A DNA stretch of 64,000 nucleotides from Miscanthus floridulus (lineage: Eukaryota; Streptophyta; Magnoliopsida; Poales; Poaceae). Each line of letters starts with the position of its first letter. Position 1 is the stretch's first letter. Location of the stretch: positions 2,938,804 to 3,002,803 of the forward strand of contig NC_089586.1 of assembly GCF_019320115.1 (NCBI RefSeq), given 5' to 3'. Shown in pieces: positions 45,661 through 56,541 of the stretch. Below the pieces are notes generated by a model, which ran no database searches, was not told the origin of the DNA, and worked only from the letters and a program-made list of their open reading frames with translations. A program made the translations under genes and the position numbers.

Positions 45661-46270
45661 GTGGATAAGAAATGTGCAGAAGACAACAACGGTGGCAAGG
45701 ATCACAAACCCCCTAATGTGGATGGCGCCTTTCAAGATCCTAGCGACAAGAAGCTCACCTCCCGACGAGTCTTATTCGTCAGGGGCATCAACACCATCGC
45801 CGACCCTAGATACCTCCCCTGGTCAGAGCAGCCCATCACCTTTAGTAGGGCCGACCAGTGGGCGGAGATCCCATACATAGGATGTTTCCCCCTCGTGTTG
45901 GACACCATCATCTGCATGGTGCGTTTCACAAAGGTCCTCATCGATGGTGGCAGTGCCCTCAATATCCTCTTCGCTAGCGCCTTGTCTGAACTAGGCCTCT
46001 CTAGGGAAGATCTCACCCTCGTCAATTCTCCTTTCTAGGGGGGTCATCTCGGGAAAGGCTTGCCAGCCCTTGGGCGAGATCACTCTACCGGTGCAGTATG
46101 GCACCATCGAGATGTTCCACATCGAGTACATCAGCTTCTTGGTGGCTGATTTCAACACCGCCTACCACGCCATCCTTGGCCGCCCGGTGTTGACCAAGTT
46201 CATGGCCATACCGCACTATCCTTACATGGTGCTCAAGATGCCGGCCCCCGGAAGAGTCCTTACCTTGTAG
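45661..46270 (+). pseudogene. Outer element protease region
   Basis: DKKLTSRRVLFVRGINTIAD, LVLDTIICMVRFTKVLIDGGSALNILF (aspartic protease active site in the IDGGS form of this family) up to a TAG at 46036. Then, shifted, ITLPVQYGTIEMFHIEYISF and YHAILGRPVLTKFMAIPHYP (46070-46270). The same motifs occur in the Tat-type pol, so they are related lineages. Broken by stops and a frameshift. Confidence 0.75.
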
Positions 46271-47226
46271 GCTAACCTCGCCGTTGCCTACACCTACGAG
46301 AAGGAGAGTCTTGCTCTCGTTGAGGCAGTCGACCTCTCCCTTCGCATGGACGCCTACCTCACCGAGTCAAAGAAGGTGCCCCTAGAAGAACAGGAGACCC
46401 CGACGATGGCGGCGCCTCGTGAAGCTACCAAGGCTAAGGAAACCAAGGAGGTGAGCCTTGGCCTCACCGACCCATCCAAGACCGTGAAGATCGGGGCCCA
46501 TCTGGACACCAAATAGGAAGGCGCGCTCGTCAGCTTTCTACGTACTAATGCAGACGTGTTTACATGGAAACCTACAGACATGCCTGGGGTACCAAGGGAG
46601 CTGATCAAGCACTCCTTACATGTCTCGTCGACCGCCAAGCCGATCAAGCAAAAACTCTAACTATTCACGCAAGACAAGAAGGAGGCTATTAGGGTAGAAT
46701 TAAACTGGCTTTTAGCAGCCGTATTTATTATCTCGATTAGCTGGCTAACCTAGTGCTCATTCAAAAAAAGAATAAAGAATGGAGAATGTGCATTGATTAC
46801 ACCGATCTCAACAAACACTGCCCTAAAGACCTCTTCGGTCTCCCTCGCATCGACGAGGTCGTTGATTCTACCGCTGGTTGTGAATTACTTTGTTTTTTAG
46901 ACTGCTATTCCGGTTATCACCGGATCTCTCTCAAAGAGGAGGACCAGATCAAAACGTCCTTCATTACACCATTCGACGCCTACTGTTACACCACCATGTC
47001 CTTCGGGCTCAAAAATACTGGTGCGACATATCAGAGGGCCATTCAGTGTTGCCTTAAAGATCATATAGGGCACAACGTTGAGGCCTACATCGACAACGTA
47101 GTTGTTAAGTCCCAGACCGTCGATAAGCTCATCGCCGACCTCAAGCAAACATTTAAGGCCCTCAAGAAGTACCGGTGGAAGTTGAATCCTACCAAGTGCA
47201 TATTCGGCGTTCCATCCAGCATCACT
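46271..47226 (+). pseudogene. Outer element reverse transcriptase, truncated
   Basis: A linker (about 46400-46540) is followed by the reverse transcriptase: NKEWRMCIDYTDLNKHCPKD, FLDCYSGYHRISLK, FGLKNTGATYQRAIQ and the catalytic box EAYIDNVVVK at about 47080-47110, where the second aspartate of YxDD is asparagine. Recognisable homology ends at KCIFGVPS near 47220. A TAG follows LDTK at about 46516, at the place where the Tat-type pol also has TAG. RNase H and integrase are absent. Confidence 0.8.
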
Positions 47227-47838
47227 CGATTCTTCGGCAACGTCGGGGACTGGTTGCTTTCTTGGCCAAGCTGGGGACTATATGTTTTTTCTTTGACCCT
47301 GCTACAAGATCCATTCCTCATCTTCCAGCAGGCTCGAGGACTACATTATGTACAATGCACCTCGCGGTGCACGTACTGTTTTTTCTTCACGGTATTTTGA
47401 CTTCGTCGATCCTATCTCTTAGTGCCTCCGCTTCAGTTCTGATGATCACATTGTCAGAGCCTTCGCAATTGGCACTTAAGTGTGTACGCTTCACCGACCA
47501 AGATTTCTCAAAATTTTCTGTTGAGCTCCTTACATCCTATTGGCGAGCCTCACTTGGCTAAGTTCGAGATCCACTATCATTTTCACTGCTCGGATCATTA
47601 ATCAATCTGATCGGTTTTATGTCAAACTGCTCGGACTTGATCAAGACGGCGTCACCAAGCTGATACAAGGCGCTCGTGGACTAACTATGGGGGGTCTGAC
47701 CCTAGGTACCCATGGCAGACTACATGGCCCGCACCGCAAGGGGTGGTCCAGCCCACAAGATGATGGCTTGCGGCTTACGGCACAACTCGGCGCACACCGC
47801 AAGACACCTCGACGACATCCTGAAGATCGCGTAGAATC
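47227..47838 (+). other. Outer element 3' region, no pol homology
   Basis: Between truncated reverse transcriptase and 3' LTR. No RNase H or integrase motif and no clear polypurine tract next to the LTR (CGCGTAGAATC). Looks like a deletion scar followed by untranslated sequence. Confidence 0.5.
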
Positions 47839-48129
47839 TGTTAGGATATGCCGAATGTAATATTTCATGTATATCTTATTTGTTACCCGATTAGTTGTAG
47901 ACCTGATTGGTATGTAATCCTACCCCTGGGCTATATAAGTCGGATAGGGGACCCCTCAAAACACACACAATCATATATGATAGCCAATACAAACTAACGG
48001 GACGTAGGATTAGGGTATTACGTCGAACTGACGGTCTGAACCTGTCTAAATCTTGTGTCTTAGTCACCATCCCGCTCCTGATCTCGCTCACCTCTACGAC
48101 AAATCTACCACCGCAGCGTTTAGTCGACA
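47839..48129 (+). repeat. 3' LTR of the outer gypsy element
   Basis: Starts TGTTAGGATATGCC, ends TTTAGTCGACA, TATA at about 47931-47940 (GGGCTATATAAG). Lacks about 26 bases present in the 5' LTR near its end. Confidence 0.8.
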
Positions 48130-48530
48130 AAAGTCGTAAGCCGTGGGATCAATCCGATGGCTGTGAATTAAGTCCTAATCATCATTATAGCTAAAATACG
48201 TAGTAATCAAATCTGCACGTGTGAATACATTAGCCGTAGGCCATTTTTATGCACCTGTGCCCAAGGACCGAGAACGTGAAGCGCCTTCCACCGCGTTTCT
48301 CTTGCACCGCAACAAACGACCCAACGGCAACGGGACGGAACGGACTCGGTGAGGCAGCGCGGGGTCCATGATCCACCGACCACCATCCACCCACTCTGCT
48401 GGCCGCTGCCGCCTTTTCCGTTTCCGCGCGTCCCGGTCGCGCGGGTGGAGACGGAGCTCTACAGAGTACACACAGGGGACGGCGTTGCTTGCACGGGAGG
48501 CTTCTGCGCGAGCGCGGCCTCGCCCGGTGC

Positions 48531-48735
48531 GTCACGCGTGACATGCGCAGCCCTCTTCGCGTTCCTCGCGGCAAAGGCGGCTACCGCGCGACACGTTTTC
48601 AGTGTGCCCGTCTATGCCTTCCGGCTTCCGCGCGGCCCAAGCAACCAAGATTCTTCGCCCCCTTGTCAGTTTCCTCTCGCTTCTGCTTGCGTGCCAAGTC
48701 TACGCCCGGCTCTTCTCAACTGGAGCCTATAAAAG
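48531..48735 (+). promoter_or_regulatory. Promoter of small gene copy 3: palindrome and TATA box
   Basis: GTCACGCGTGAC at 48531-48542 and CCTATAAAAGAGC at 48726-48738. Spacing (186 bases) is close to copies 1 and 2. The flanking promoter is recognisably related from about 48395. The 48130-48394 stretch before it holds nothing recognised. Confidence 0.55.
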
Positions 48736-48775
48736 AGCGGGCACGCGCCTCAACTCCTTTCCCGCAAACTCCGAT

Positions 48776-49077
48776 CACATCGGATGTTTACTAATTTAGA
48801 GTATTTAATATAGATTAATTATAAAACTAACTACGTAGATTAAGATTAATTTGCGAGATGAATCTATTAAGTCTAATTAGTTCATGATTTGACCATGTGA
48901 TGCTACAGTAAATATGTGTTAACGATGACTTAATTAGGTTTAATAGATTCATCTCGTAAATTAGTCTCCATATATGTAATTAGTTTTATAATTAACTCAT
49001 ATTTAGTCCTCTTAATTAACATCTGAACGTTCGACGTGACAGAGACTAAACTTTAGTCTCTGGAATCAAACGACCCC
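48776..49077. mobile_element. Tourist-like MITE in the leader of copy 3
   Basis: A large internal inverted repeat: TTTGCGAGATGAATCTATTAAG (about 48850) against TTTAATAGATTCATCTCGTAAA (about 48938). The right terminus GACTAAACTTTAGTCTCTGGAATC...CCCC is followed by TTA. The left terminus is missing; the element seems to start at ATCACATCGGATGTTT. It sits between TATA box and ATG of the pseudogene. Family form is a common grass Tourist type. Confidence 0.7.
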
Positions 49078-49177
49078 TTACACAGGAGCGCGCAGCTGAG
49101 CTACTTCTGTCAGCTTAATCGACCCAGTTCAGTTGCGAAGAGGAAATTTCAATTAGGAGAGGAGCAGGTCATTTGCA

Positions 49178-49589
49178 ATGGCGTCCATGATGGGAGGAGA
49201 CTTCATGGAGGCGTACGTGCTCAAGAACGCGTACAAGAAGCTCCGGCGCTTGGAGGCCGCCGAGGAGAAGAAGAGCAACTGAGCAAGCAGCAGGGCTCCG
49301 CCGAGAAGGAGGCCGCGAGCGGCGGCGGAAGCAGCAGCAGCAGGGGAGGAGGAGGGCTGTTCAGGCTCATAGGCCTCGTTCGGCTTATCCAGAAACTGGT
49401 TTGTTCGGCTTATTTTTTCAGTTGGAACAGTATTTTTCTCTTACAATAATTCAGCCAGAACAACGTTTTTCAGTCAATTTCAGCCAAGATTCAGCAAGCC
49501 GAATGGGACCGGTCATGGACAAGCAGGCGCATCCCAAAACCGCCGCTTCATCAGCGGCCATGGAGACCGGTCATGGAGCCTCTTCTTGA
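49178..49589 (+). pseudogene. Small basic protein, copy 3 (pseudogene)
   Basis: The first 34 codons match copies 1 and 2 (MASMMGGDFMEAYVLKNAYK, then KLRRLEAAEEKKSN). They differ by V10M, loss of the codon before KLRR and M to L. A TGA at 49280-49282 follows, produced by an insertion of about 8 bases (around CTGAGCAAGCAGCAG). The linker is still recognisable to GGGLF at about 49365. A 139-base MITE then interrupts the LFGLLKKKVHPK block, after which the tail (QAHPKTAASSAAMETGHGASS) resumes and ends at 49589. A MITE also lies in the leader. Not functional as this protein; a 34-residue peptide could still be made. Confidence 0.8.
49372..49510. mobile_element. Small MITE in copy 3 coding region
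   Basis: Ends are GGCCTCGTTCGGCTT and, reverse complemented at the right, GGTCCCATTCGGCTT. The interior (GGAACAGTATTTTTCTC, AGCCAGAACAACGTTTTTCAG) is of the abundant grass family that reads GTTCGGCTT...AAGCCGAAC. The target duplication is unclear. Confidence 0.7.
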
Positions 49590-50470
49590 ATGTTCCCCTC
49601 TATGATCGCCCGGCAGTCAGTGGTTTTGAGACGGCGCGGCGGACGAAATGCTGTTTATTTTTGCACGTCGGGGACGATTCTCTTAAAAATGTTTTAGTTG
49701 TATAGATAGAATAGATAGAGATAGAGATTGCCTATCTGTATATTACATACTCTTTATACTCGTCATTATCATGACTCTTTATTGTTCTAATTACTGAATA
49801 TAAACACCTAATCTTCTCAAGTTGAAATACAGAAATGAAACATCGTCTAGTCGTCAACCTATCTATTTAGTTTAGGCTGGCTTGAGATCAACAGGACACG
49901 GCCAGCTTCCGGAAACGCGCAGTTTGACCTCTACAAAAGCTTCCAATTTTATGCCGACCAATGGGAGCATGAAACCTATGTTTTTCTATTAAATAGAATT
50001 GATTCATGTAAAATTTCTACACGGTTCCCATGGTCGAAGCATGCCCAAGTGAACAGATCAATAGAAGACCATCCCTCTCACGCATTGCGGCACATACACC
50101 TAGAGGCATCGCTCCAATCGTCACGCATGACATTCGACCGGCGGCGTTTGAAGCGAGTAACAAAAGTTGTGGACGCCATCGAGACGTGTGGTCGCCCCAT
50201 AACGCCGGCAACCGAGCGCAATTCGCCCCCCATTTCTGCTGACGCGGCGTGCGCTTGGACTTCCATTGCACCAACCAGAGTGAACAAACGACAAGTGCCG
50301 TCCGTCCGTCCGTTGCATTTGGCACGCAGGTTGAGGCAGCTGACGCGGCTTGCTTGTTGAGAGAATGAAAGAAAAAGGGCACTCGCCAAAGTCGCCATGC
50401 TTGCTGGCAGATCCGGATCTGCACACCATGCCCTCTCATGCCTGCCGGACAACGGGTCGGCAGATCCAGT
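49590..50470. other. Intergenic, nothing recognised
   Basis: 3' flank of copy 3, then an AT-rich part and a segment (50040-50450) open in several frames on both strands but without any domain. Confidence 0.5.
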
Positions 50471-50578
50471 GGCCCTGTTCGCTTATGCTGAAATTTGGCT
50501 TATGCTGATGCTTATGTTGAAATATTGTGAGAGGAAAACACTGTTCCATGGCTTACGCTGATGTTTATGTTGAAATAG
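50471..50578. mobile_element. Degenerate MITE of the same type as 49372-49510
   Basis: Starts GGCCCTGTTCGCTTATGCTG and contains GAGAGGAAAACACTGTTCC, as in the grass GGCCTTGTTCGGCTT family. The right terminus is poorly kept; end approximate. Confidence 0.45.
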
Positions 50579-51158
50579 GTGGTAGTTGTAAGCTGGAAGT
50601 CACAGGGTGATTCTGCTGCCACATGTTGGCATGGATGCTTGGATAGGATATGTAATGCAATATAAGGCGCAGAAACGGATACTAAAGTCATCATATTTTT
50701 TTTTTCTCGAACCCACAGGACTCCTGCGCACTGAGAAGGTCACTGGGAGTACAAGATAGTTGCAGCCTTGCAAGTGCCCACTGAGAAAATGAAGAAACTT
50801 AGTATCATCAACCATATAAGACACGGCTTGGAATGGAATGAAGGATCATCAACCGCCTTGGAACGGATTGATGGATCTCCCAGAAGTTCATCAGGATCAG
50901 AAACATGTTAAAAGGAAACTAAAATTGATCACTGTACATTAACATGTCGATCGTATCTCTGTACACAGTGTCCCAGCAACTGAGTTAACTTATACAGTTA
51001 CACATATCTGCAATTGATCTCTCTCCACGTCAAATTAAACGCTTGTTCCACACACACACACACAAAAGACAAAAACAAAAACTATATATTTTGTTGGTTA
51101 AAACGATGGTCTATGATATTACTATATGCGCTACAAAGTGTAACTTGTGACCCACATT
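50579..51158 (-). other. 3' flank of the F-box/kelch gene
   Basis: Untranslated/intergenic. The part adjacent to the stop codon (51000-51158) is AT-rich and includes an ACACAC run at 51050-51063 and likely the 3' UTR. No other gene seen. Confidence 0.45.
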
Positions 51159-52538
51159 TTAAACATCTAGAACCTGGCTGCTGACGAGCTCAGCCGTCCC
51201 AAAGTTCTTAGAAGCCACAGTGGTCCATACCACATTTTCTTCAGATACTGCGTTATCTGAGTTATTCTGCACTACAGCCTGCATAACTTGAAGAGTGTTG
51301 TTCGCGGCCTTTGTTATAACATGGAGCCTTCCACGGAGACCGGCGAGTAAATAAGGGGCCTCTGCGTCAGTGAAATCATTAACTGGAACTTGTGGCGAGA
51401 TAGTTACCCACGTGTCCTCTTCGGAGTTGTATCTTTTTATCTGACCACTGTCCAAAGAGCTGGAAGGCTCCAGGGTGTAAAGTTTGTCATTGATCACAAT
51501 ACCCAATTTTGTGCCTGCCTGTCTTGCTGGCCATCCGTCGCCGAGACCATCAGGCATTGTTGACCAAGCATTAAGATCTGGGTCATAGATCTCACCTCCG
51601 ATGTCAAAAAAGAAGGGCCATGAGTACAAGCTCTGAGGAACATACAACTTTCCCTTGTAGGGTGCCATTCCTGTGGCGATAGGCTTAAGCACATCGATCA
51701 AGAAAGCTGTGGGGAGTACCTGTGCTTTTGCGAAAGGCATTTCTGGTAGCTCACTCCACAGTCTAGTTTTGGGATCAAACGCCTCAGCTGAACGCAGAGG
51801 AAGCAAGCCATTCCGACCCCTACTGACTCCACCAACTACATATAACTTGCCATTCAAAAATGTTGCCTTGCAGAAAGCCCGTCCTGTGATCATTGGGCTC
51901 ACTTCCTGCCACAAATTGAGAAAAGGGTCGTATCTCCAAACGCAGTTCAGGGCAACAGCTTTGGAAAACCCCCCAATGACATACAAGTAACCATCAGCAA
52001 CACCAACTGAACAACCACAAAAGGGCATCTGATCCAAACTGTTCCTGCGCCAAAACAAGCTCCTCACGAAATCAGCAATCCTAATGCTTGATCCCATGAC
52101 ATTCCACATCCGGAACCCAGAAGATGCCGTCCTATTGGATTCCTCCTCATTGACGAAAGAAGGCATCGGTGCCAACCTCTGCCATTTTTGAAACACTGGA
52201 TCGAGGGCATACCAATGGAGCTTGTTTGCCTCAACCTTGGTCAGTACATACAACCATTCTTCACTTACGCCAAGCTCTTTCCTCAGCTGGGAAAGTTCAG
52301 AACCTATGATTGCTGCCTTCCAAGCTCGGCAAACCATCTTCAAGTTAAGGTAATGGATCCGCGGTAACCTTGCCAGAATCTGGAGTGAGAGCTCATCAGG
52401 AAGAGTTGGAATTATCCTTGGGTTGGACCCATACTCATAAGTAGATACCTTCACCCTCTTATTAGGATATGTCCCAGATGTCTCATGCTGATCCATAGAC
52501 TTAGCCGTAGTACTTGGCGCACTTAGAATGGAGCCCAT
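51159..52538 (-). CDS. F-box/kelch-repeat protein
   Basis: A 459-residue protein in one exon. An N-terminal extension with a basic NKRVKV at 26-31 precedes the F-box at about 43-79 (IPTLPDELSLQILARLPR, LKMVCRAWKAA). Then come a connecting segment and kelch repeats: YLYVIGGFSKAVALNCVWRY at 185-204 with DPFLNLWQEV, KLYVVGGVSRGRNG at 231-244 with FDPKTRLWSELP, KLYVPQSL with YDPDLNAWSTMP at 318-329, and KLYTLEPSS. F-box proteins of this type are substrate adaptors of SCF (SKP1-Cullin1) E3 ubiquitin ligases; kelch repeats form the propeller that binds the target. It resembles the plant group around Arabidopsis At1g22040 (from memory). The start at 52538 is directly after a splice-acceptor-like TTCAG. 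The frame is unbroken, unlike everything else of this size nearby. Target unknown. Confidence 0.92.
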   Translation of the reverse strand: MGSILSAPSTTAKSMDQHETSGTYPNKRVKVSTYEYGSNPRIIPTLPDELSLQILARLPRIHYLNLKMVCRAWKAAIIGSELSQLRKELGVSEEWLYVLTKVEANKLHWYALDPVFQKWQRLAPMPSFVNEEESNRTASSGFRMWNVMGSSIRIADFVRSLFWRRNSLDQMPFCGCSVGVADGYLYVIGGFSKAVALNCVWRYDPFLNLWQEVSPMITGRAFCKATFLNGKLYVVGGVSRGRNGLLPLRSAEAFDPKTRLWSELPEMPFAKAQVLPTAFLIDVLKPIATGMAPYKGKLYVPQSLYSWPFFFDIGGEIYDPDLNAWSTMPDGLGDGWPARQAGTKLGIVINDKLYTLEPSSSLDSGQIKRYNSEEDTWVTISPQVPVNDFTDAEAPYLLAGLRGRLHVITKAANNTLQVMQAVVQNNSDNAVSEENVVWTTVASKNFGTAELVSSQVLDV

Positions 52539-53334
52539 CTGAACTTGTTTTCTTCAAACCAAATAGTTGAAGCAGTCTTACATCTTTAATCCATCAATAG
52601 TTGCTGAAACAGGGTTTGAAAATAGGAGCTCTATGAGCTTCAATATAAGTCTGAGATAAATATAGTAGCAAAGCTCAAGTCTAAAATGTGATTAATATGC
52701 CACAAACATTTAAAAAGCATCATAAAAAGGATTTCCAACAAAGCGAGCAAATACTTGAAAATGAACACATCCTGCAAATCCAAGTTTTTGAGAAAGTCAA
52801 CATCACTGCCACACAATGTGTGTTCACAGGTTTGCCAGTCGCATCATGGCATGTGGCCCTAGGCTCCAACTCCACAGGTCATTACTGAGACAATGAGGGG
52901 CAAATCCCCACATACACCAATAAACAAGAAAGAGATTGTAACCATATGGAATGTTGGCTTGGGCAACATTGAAATAAGAAAAAATATCAATAGCATATAT
53001 ATTTCATTTTATCGACTATTTCTACCCCTATGTAGGGACTCAAACCCAAAAAAAAAAAATCTCAAGCAGGAGCATGAATTTAACTTCAAAATCTCCATCT
53101 CCCCCAAAGAAAAAAAAACGCCCACGGTCCTAAAATTCATGACCCATCTAAATATCTAATAATAGCAAAAGGCTCGAATTTGACAGAGCACGGTACGTGT
53201 TCTGCCAAACCTAAACAAGGCGGCTAATTCATCGATCCCTGAAGAAATTAGAAATTAAAGATGATCTGCGCGGGACCCAGAATGGTTTTCCATGAATCAG
53301 ACGAGAATTGGAGGTTGACCGTGGCCGGGCTTAC
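52539..53334 (-). other. Probable 5'-UTR intron of the F-box/kelch gene
   Basis: On the minus strand a donor GTAAGC lies at 53334-53329 after a GC-rich leader. The acceptor AAGTTCAG ends at 52539, immediately before the ATG. The interval is AT-rich and non-coding. An alternative acceptor further upstream cannot be excluded. Confidence 0.55.
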
Positions 53335-53700
53335 CGCGGGAGGAAACGGCAGGGCGGATCTCCGATGGTGCTGAAGGAGCAGAGGAGAGGGCGAGCAGAC
53401 AGCAGCAGATGATCCCAGGTAGGGGTAGAGGCGTAGAGCCCGTGGCGTCGAGCGAGCACGACCCGCGCCGCCGTGTCAGCAGGCAGTAGAGGCAGGCACG
53501 CAAGGTAGAGAGGGCGAATGCTGAGGACGGCACAGAGAGGGGCGGGCCGGCGCGGCGGGGTGGGTGGACACGGGTTGGTGGAATCCGGGAGGGGAGGAGG
53601 GATCAGAGCCAGAGGCGGAGGCGGACTTCGCGTGCGAACGGCGCCTCGCCGTACTCGTGTACGCTACTCGGAGTGGAACCATGTGGACTTCCTGGACCGG
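53335..53700 (-). promoter_or_regulatory. Leader exon and promoter area of the F-box/kelch gene
   Basis: A GC-rich island ending at the donor at 53334. It probably holds the transcription start on the minus strand. No clear TATA box, as usual for housekeeping-type plant promoters. Frames here are composition artefacts. Confidence 0.4.
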
Positions 53701-55286
53701 ACGGTTCGGGGTCGGTGGCCTGGCCCGCTGTGGCGCTATCGGCGGCCCAGTTTGGCGTCTGGACTTGGCTTCCGCTCCGTGAGGGAGTTCACAACGCTGC
53801 TGGTCTCTCTACCGGCACCATTTGTTACCTTGCTGATTCTCAAAACAACACCAACAAAAAAAATGTTTCCTTGCTAACATGTCACTACTTTAATGACTCC
53901 GTCCAACATGATGTAATAACCATGTAATCCTTTGCTGGACTAACAGGACCAGTTCCGAATATATCCAGGTGGGGACACCCTCCCCTAAGTTGCTTATATT
54001 AAAAATATGTATTTTAACACGGAAGGAAAGCATATCAATTTCAATATCTATCTAATATTTAAAGAAGAAAATCTTCTCACCCACATTTTTATTTTGATAA
54101 ATACACTCAAACGAGTGTCACGTCAAATATATTGCAAGGAAAACAAGGGCTAGTATAAAAGATGGACAATAAGACAGAAAAACGACCTATAAAAAATAAG
54201 AGTACATCAGATAGCAAATCGGTCGTCTTCCTCCTTCGGACCTCCACTGCCTGCCGGAGTTTGAAGATCGCACTGTGAAGACAGCAAAAAAAAGGGACGT
54301 ATGCAAACACCCTCGTCAAACAAGGCTTTAAAGACCGAAAAAGTCACTCACCGCTGACGACGAGGTCTAGTATACACTAAAAGAACATCGGTGGGAGAAA
54401 ACTTCCAAAGGACGCAGGCTTACAATCCTTCACCCTCGTAACAGCTTGTTGAAGATGTGGGACCTTGCGGTAGAACGGACCAAAAGAAAAAGTTCGAGAT
54501 CGCATCAATGAAAGCCAACCAACTTATTCCTTTGATACTCTCCCACATTTATGGTCTGCCAGTCTATTCCACCATACCTTACTCTTCTCCGTTCACATCT
54601 CTCTTGTTTTCCACATTTTTCAAATCCATACCTAACATGAGGTCACGTTTTCGATTCAAAACCAGCGCAATCCAATTCAACACAAGATCACGTTCAGTAC
54701 GATGAGTGTCTAGTCACAATACAAAGTTTGATTTTAAAATGTATTAGAATAATTAACACGATCATTGTACACATCGATCTCCAAACTACAAGACTACAAG
54801 TTGTATAGGTGACTGCGCAACAAGATATGGCATATGTTTGCTCCTAAAAACCAAAGTGTACTTGTGAACAACCAATGTCCCAACGGTGTTCCAGAGGTTC
54901 CCCTTTTAGCACCGAGACCGTCCTGATTGCGTTTGGTCCGCCGGCTTGGTGGAGACGTGGAGTACTGGAGGTCTGGAGTGGATAGCAATTAGGGGCCAAA
55001 AACGGTTCACGGTGAAAAGCCTGTCTGTCTGAATGCACCAGAACCTCCAGAGCCGGAGACCGGGGCGGGGCATCGGCCAGCGCCAACACGATTGTCTCGC
55101 CACGGGCCGTTAGCTTCGCGCAATCGCTCGTCCATGGCGCCACTCGGTGGCCGTGGCCGTCACATCCCTGCCAGCTGCCGGCATCAGCAACAGGAGATAG
55201 CTCTTCAGCAATCAGCAGAACGCATGAAACGCTTCAGTGCTCAGCTTCTCCGATTGTCCAACACGGGGGCAGGGCACCATCATCAC
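53701..55286. other. Intergenic, nothing recognised
   Basis: AT-rich spacer between the F-box gene and the PPR pseudogene; part of 54840-55286 is the 3' flank of the latter. No domain-bearing frame or terminal repeats. Confidence 0.5.
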
Positions 55287-56081
55287 TTATCTGAAACCAA
55301 CCGCGCTACATCCGGCGTCTTTCTTCTTTGCCGCGCCGTCCTCGAGCATCCGCCAAGCCTCGGCAACACCATCCCACCTCCCGCCCGACGCGTACAGGTG
55401 CGACAGCAGCACGTACGGCGAGCTTGTCGCCGGACCAAGCGCCAGCAATCTCTCGGCAACCCTCCCGCCGACGTCCGTGTCTCCATGGACCCTGCAGGCG
55501 GAGAGCAGGCTGCCCAGGACTACGGGGTCGTCGCGGAACGCCGATGCCTGGACATGTCCCTCCCTCAGCTCTCGGTGAGACGCCGTGTGTTTGGCCCATG
55601 GAGTAGAAATACTCCATGCCTGGGCTGACCAGTCCGGCATGGTTGCACAGCTAGAAGGCCAGTGAATGTGATCGAGTCCGGAGCCATCCCAGTTTCCTTC
55701 ATCCGATCAAAGGCGTTGATGGCTTCCGTGGCATGGCCTTGTTTGTTGAACCCAGAGATCAGTGTGTTCCAAGAAAGCAAGTTGTGATCTGGCGATCGAT
55801 CAAACACGCGAGCCGCAAACACCATCTGACCACACCTTGCGTACATGCTCATGATCGCATTGCTCGCAGCGACATCAACATCATCCCTGCTTCTGATGAG
55901 GTGGCCATGAACTTCACTGCCATGCCGGAACAGAGAGAGCTCCCCACGAGCAGCTAGCGCGCTGGCGAACGTGAAGTTGTCAGGGCAAACGCTTGCATCC
56001 ACCATGTCCTTGAAAAGCTTGAGCTTCCGTGTGGGCACCACGCTGGGAGTGTGCAGCGATGTAGGTGTTCCAAGTGACAGC

Positions 56082-56541
56082 TGTCAATTGGGTCTTGATC
56101 CGCGCCCTGATCAGGGCGCCCAATCCTAACTATGGTTGATGACCACCTCCACATTGCACAGCGTCATAAAAAGAAAGGTGGAGGCCGGGGCACAAGGCAC
56201 GAGGTTCACCTGAGCCACCAGACACCCCATCTACATCCTAAACCCTAACCGATCTAGAGAGGGGGCACTACGAGTGACGGGAAGCACCGCCACCGGCTTC
56301 ACCCTGCCTCTGCACCGCCGCCCTGCGACTGCGCCTTCACCGAGTCACCACCGCACCTCCACCGTGCACCAGCGATGGCCAACTCGTCTTCGTCGAAGGC
56401 GACCGATGGTTTGCGTCTCCGCACCCCTCTCTATCTCTCTCTGTTTTCCCATTACTAGTATATGTTCTATGGTTCACTATTTATCCCAAATGTCTGTTAG
56501 ACCCGGCTGATCTACACCTAGCCGATCCTATGTATCTATCA
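56082..56541 (+). repeat. 5' LTR of the copia element
   Basis: 460 bases. Starts TGTCAATTGGG, while the 3' LTR starts TGTTAGATTGATCCC and reaches CCAATTGGG about 35 bases later, so an internal deletion follows TGT. Ends TATGTATCTATCA before the primer-binding site. Confidence 0.8.

Larger units (their letters stand above)
17376..48129 (+). mobile_element. Outer (oldest) Ty3/gypsy element, Tat-like, host of the nest
   Basis: Two direct LTRs, 17376-17692 (317 bases) and 47839-48129 (291 bases), both start TGTTAGGATAT and end TAGTCGACA and share a plus-strand TATA (GGCTATATAAG). Between them lie plus-strand gag, protease and reverse transcriptase pieces, interrupted by two complete younger elements and a MITE. 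Removing these leaves about 5.3 kb. RNase H and integrase are missing: recognisable pol stops near 47226. The expected 5-bp target duplication is not seen (GAATT before, AAAGT after), so the ends are eroded or recombined. The left LTR has about 26 extra bases near its end. A leader-like GGTAGGGG follows the left LTR as in the Tat-type element inside it. Confidence 0.75.

Noticed and set aside
50017..50452. Minus-strand protein of about 140 residues
   Set aside because: Three overlapping frames of similar length, Cys/Arg-rich without motif, no paralogue; not supported.
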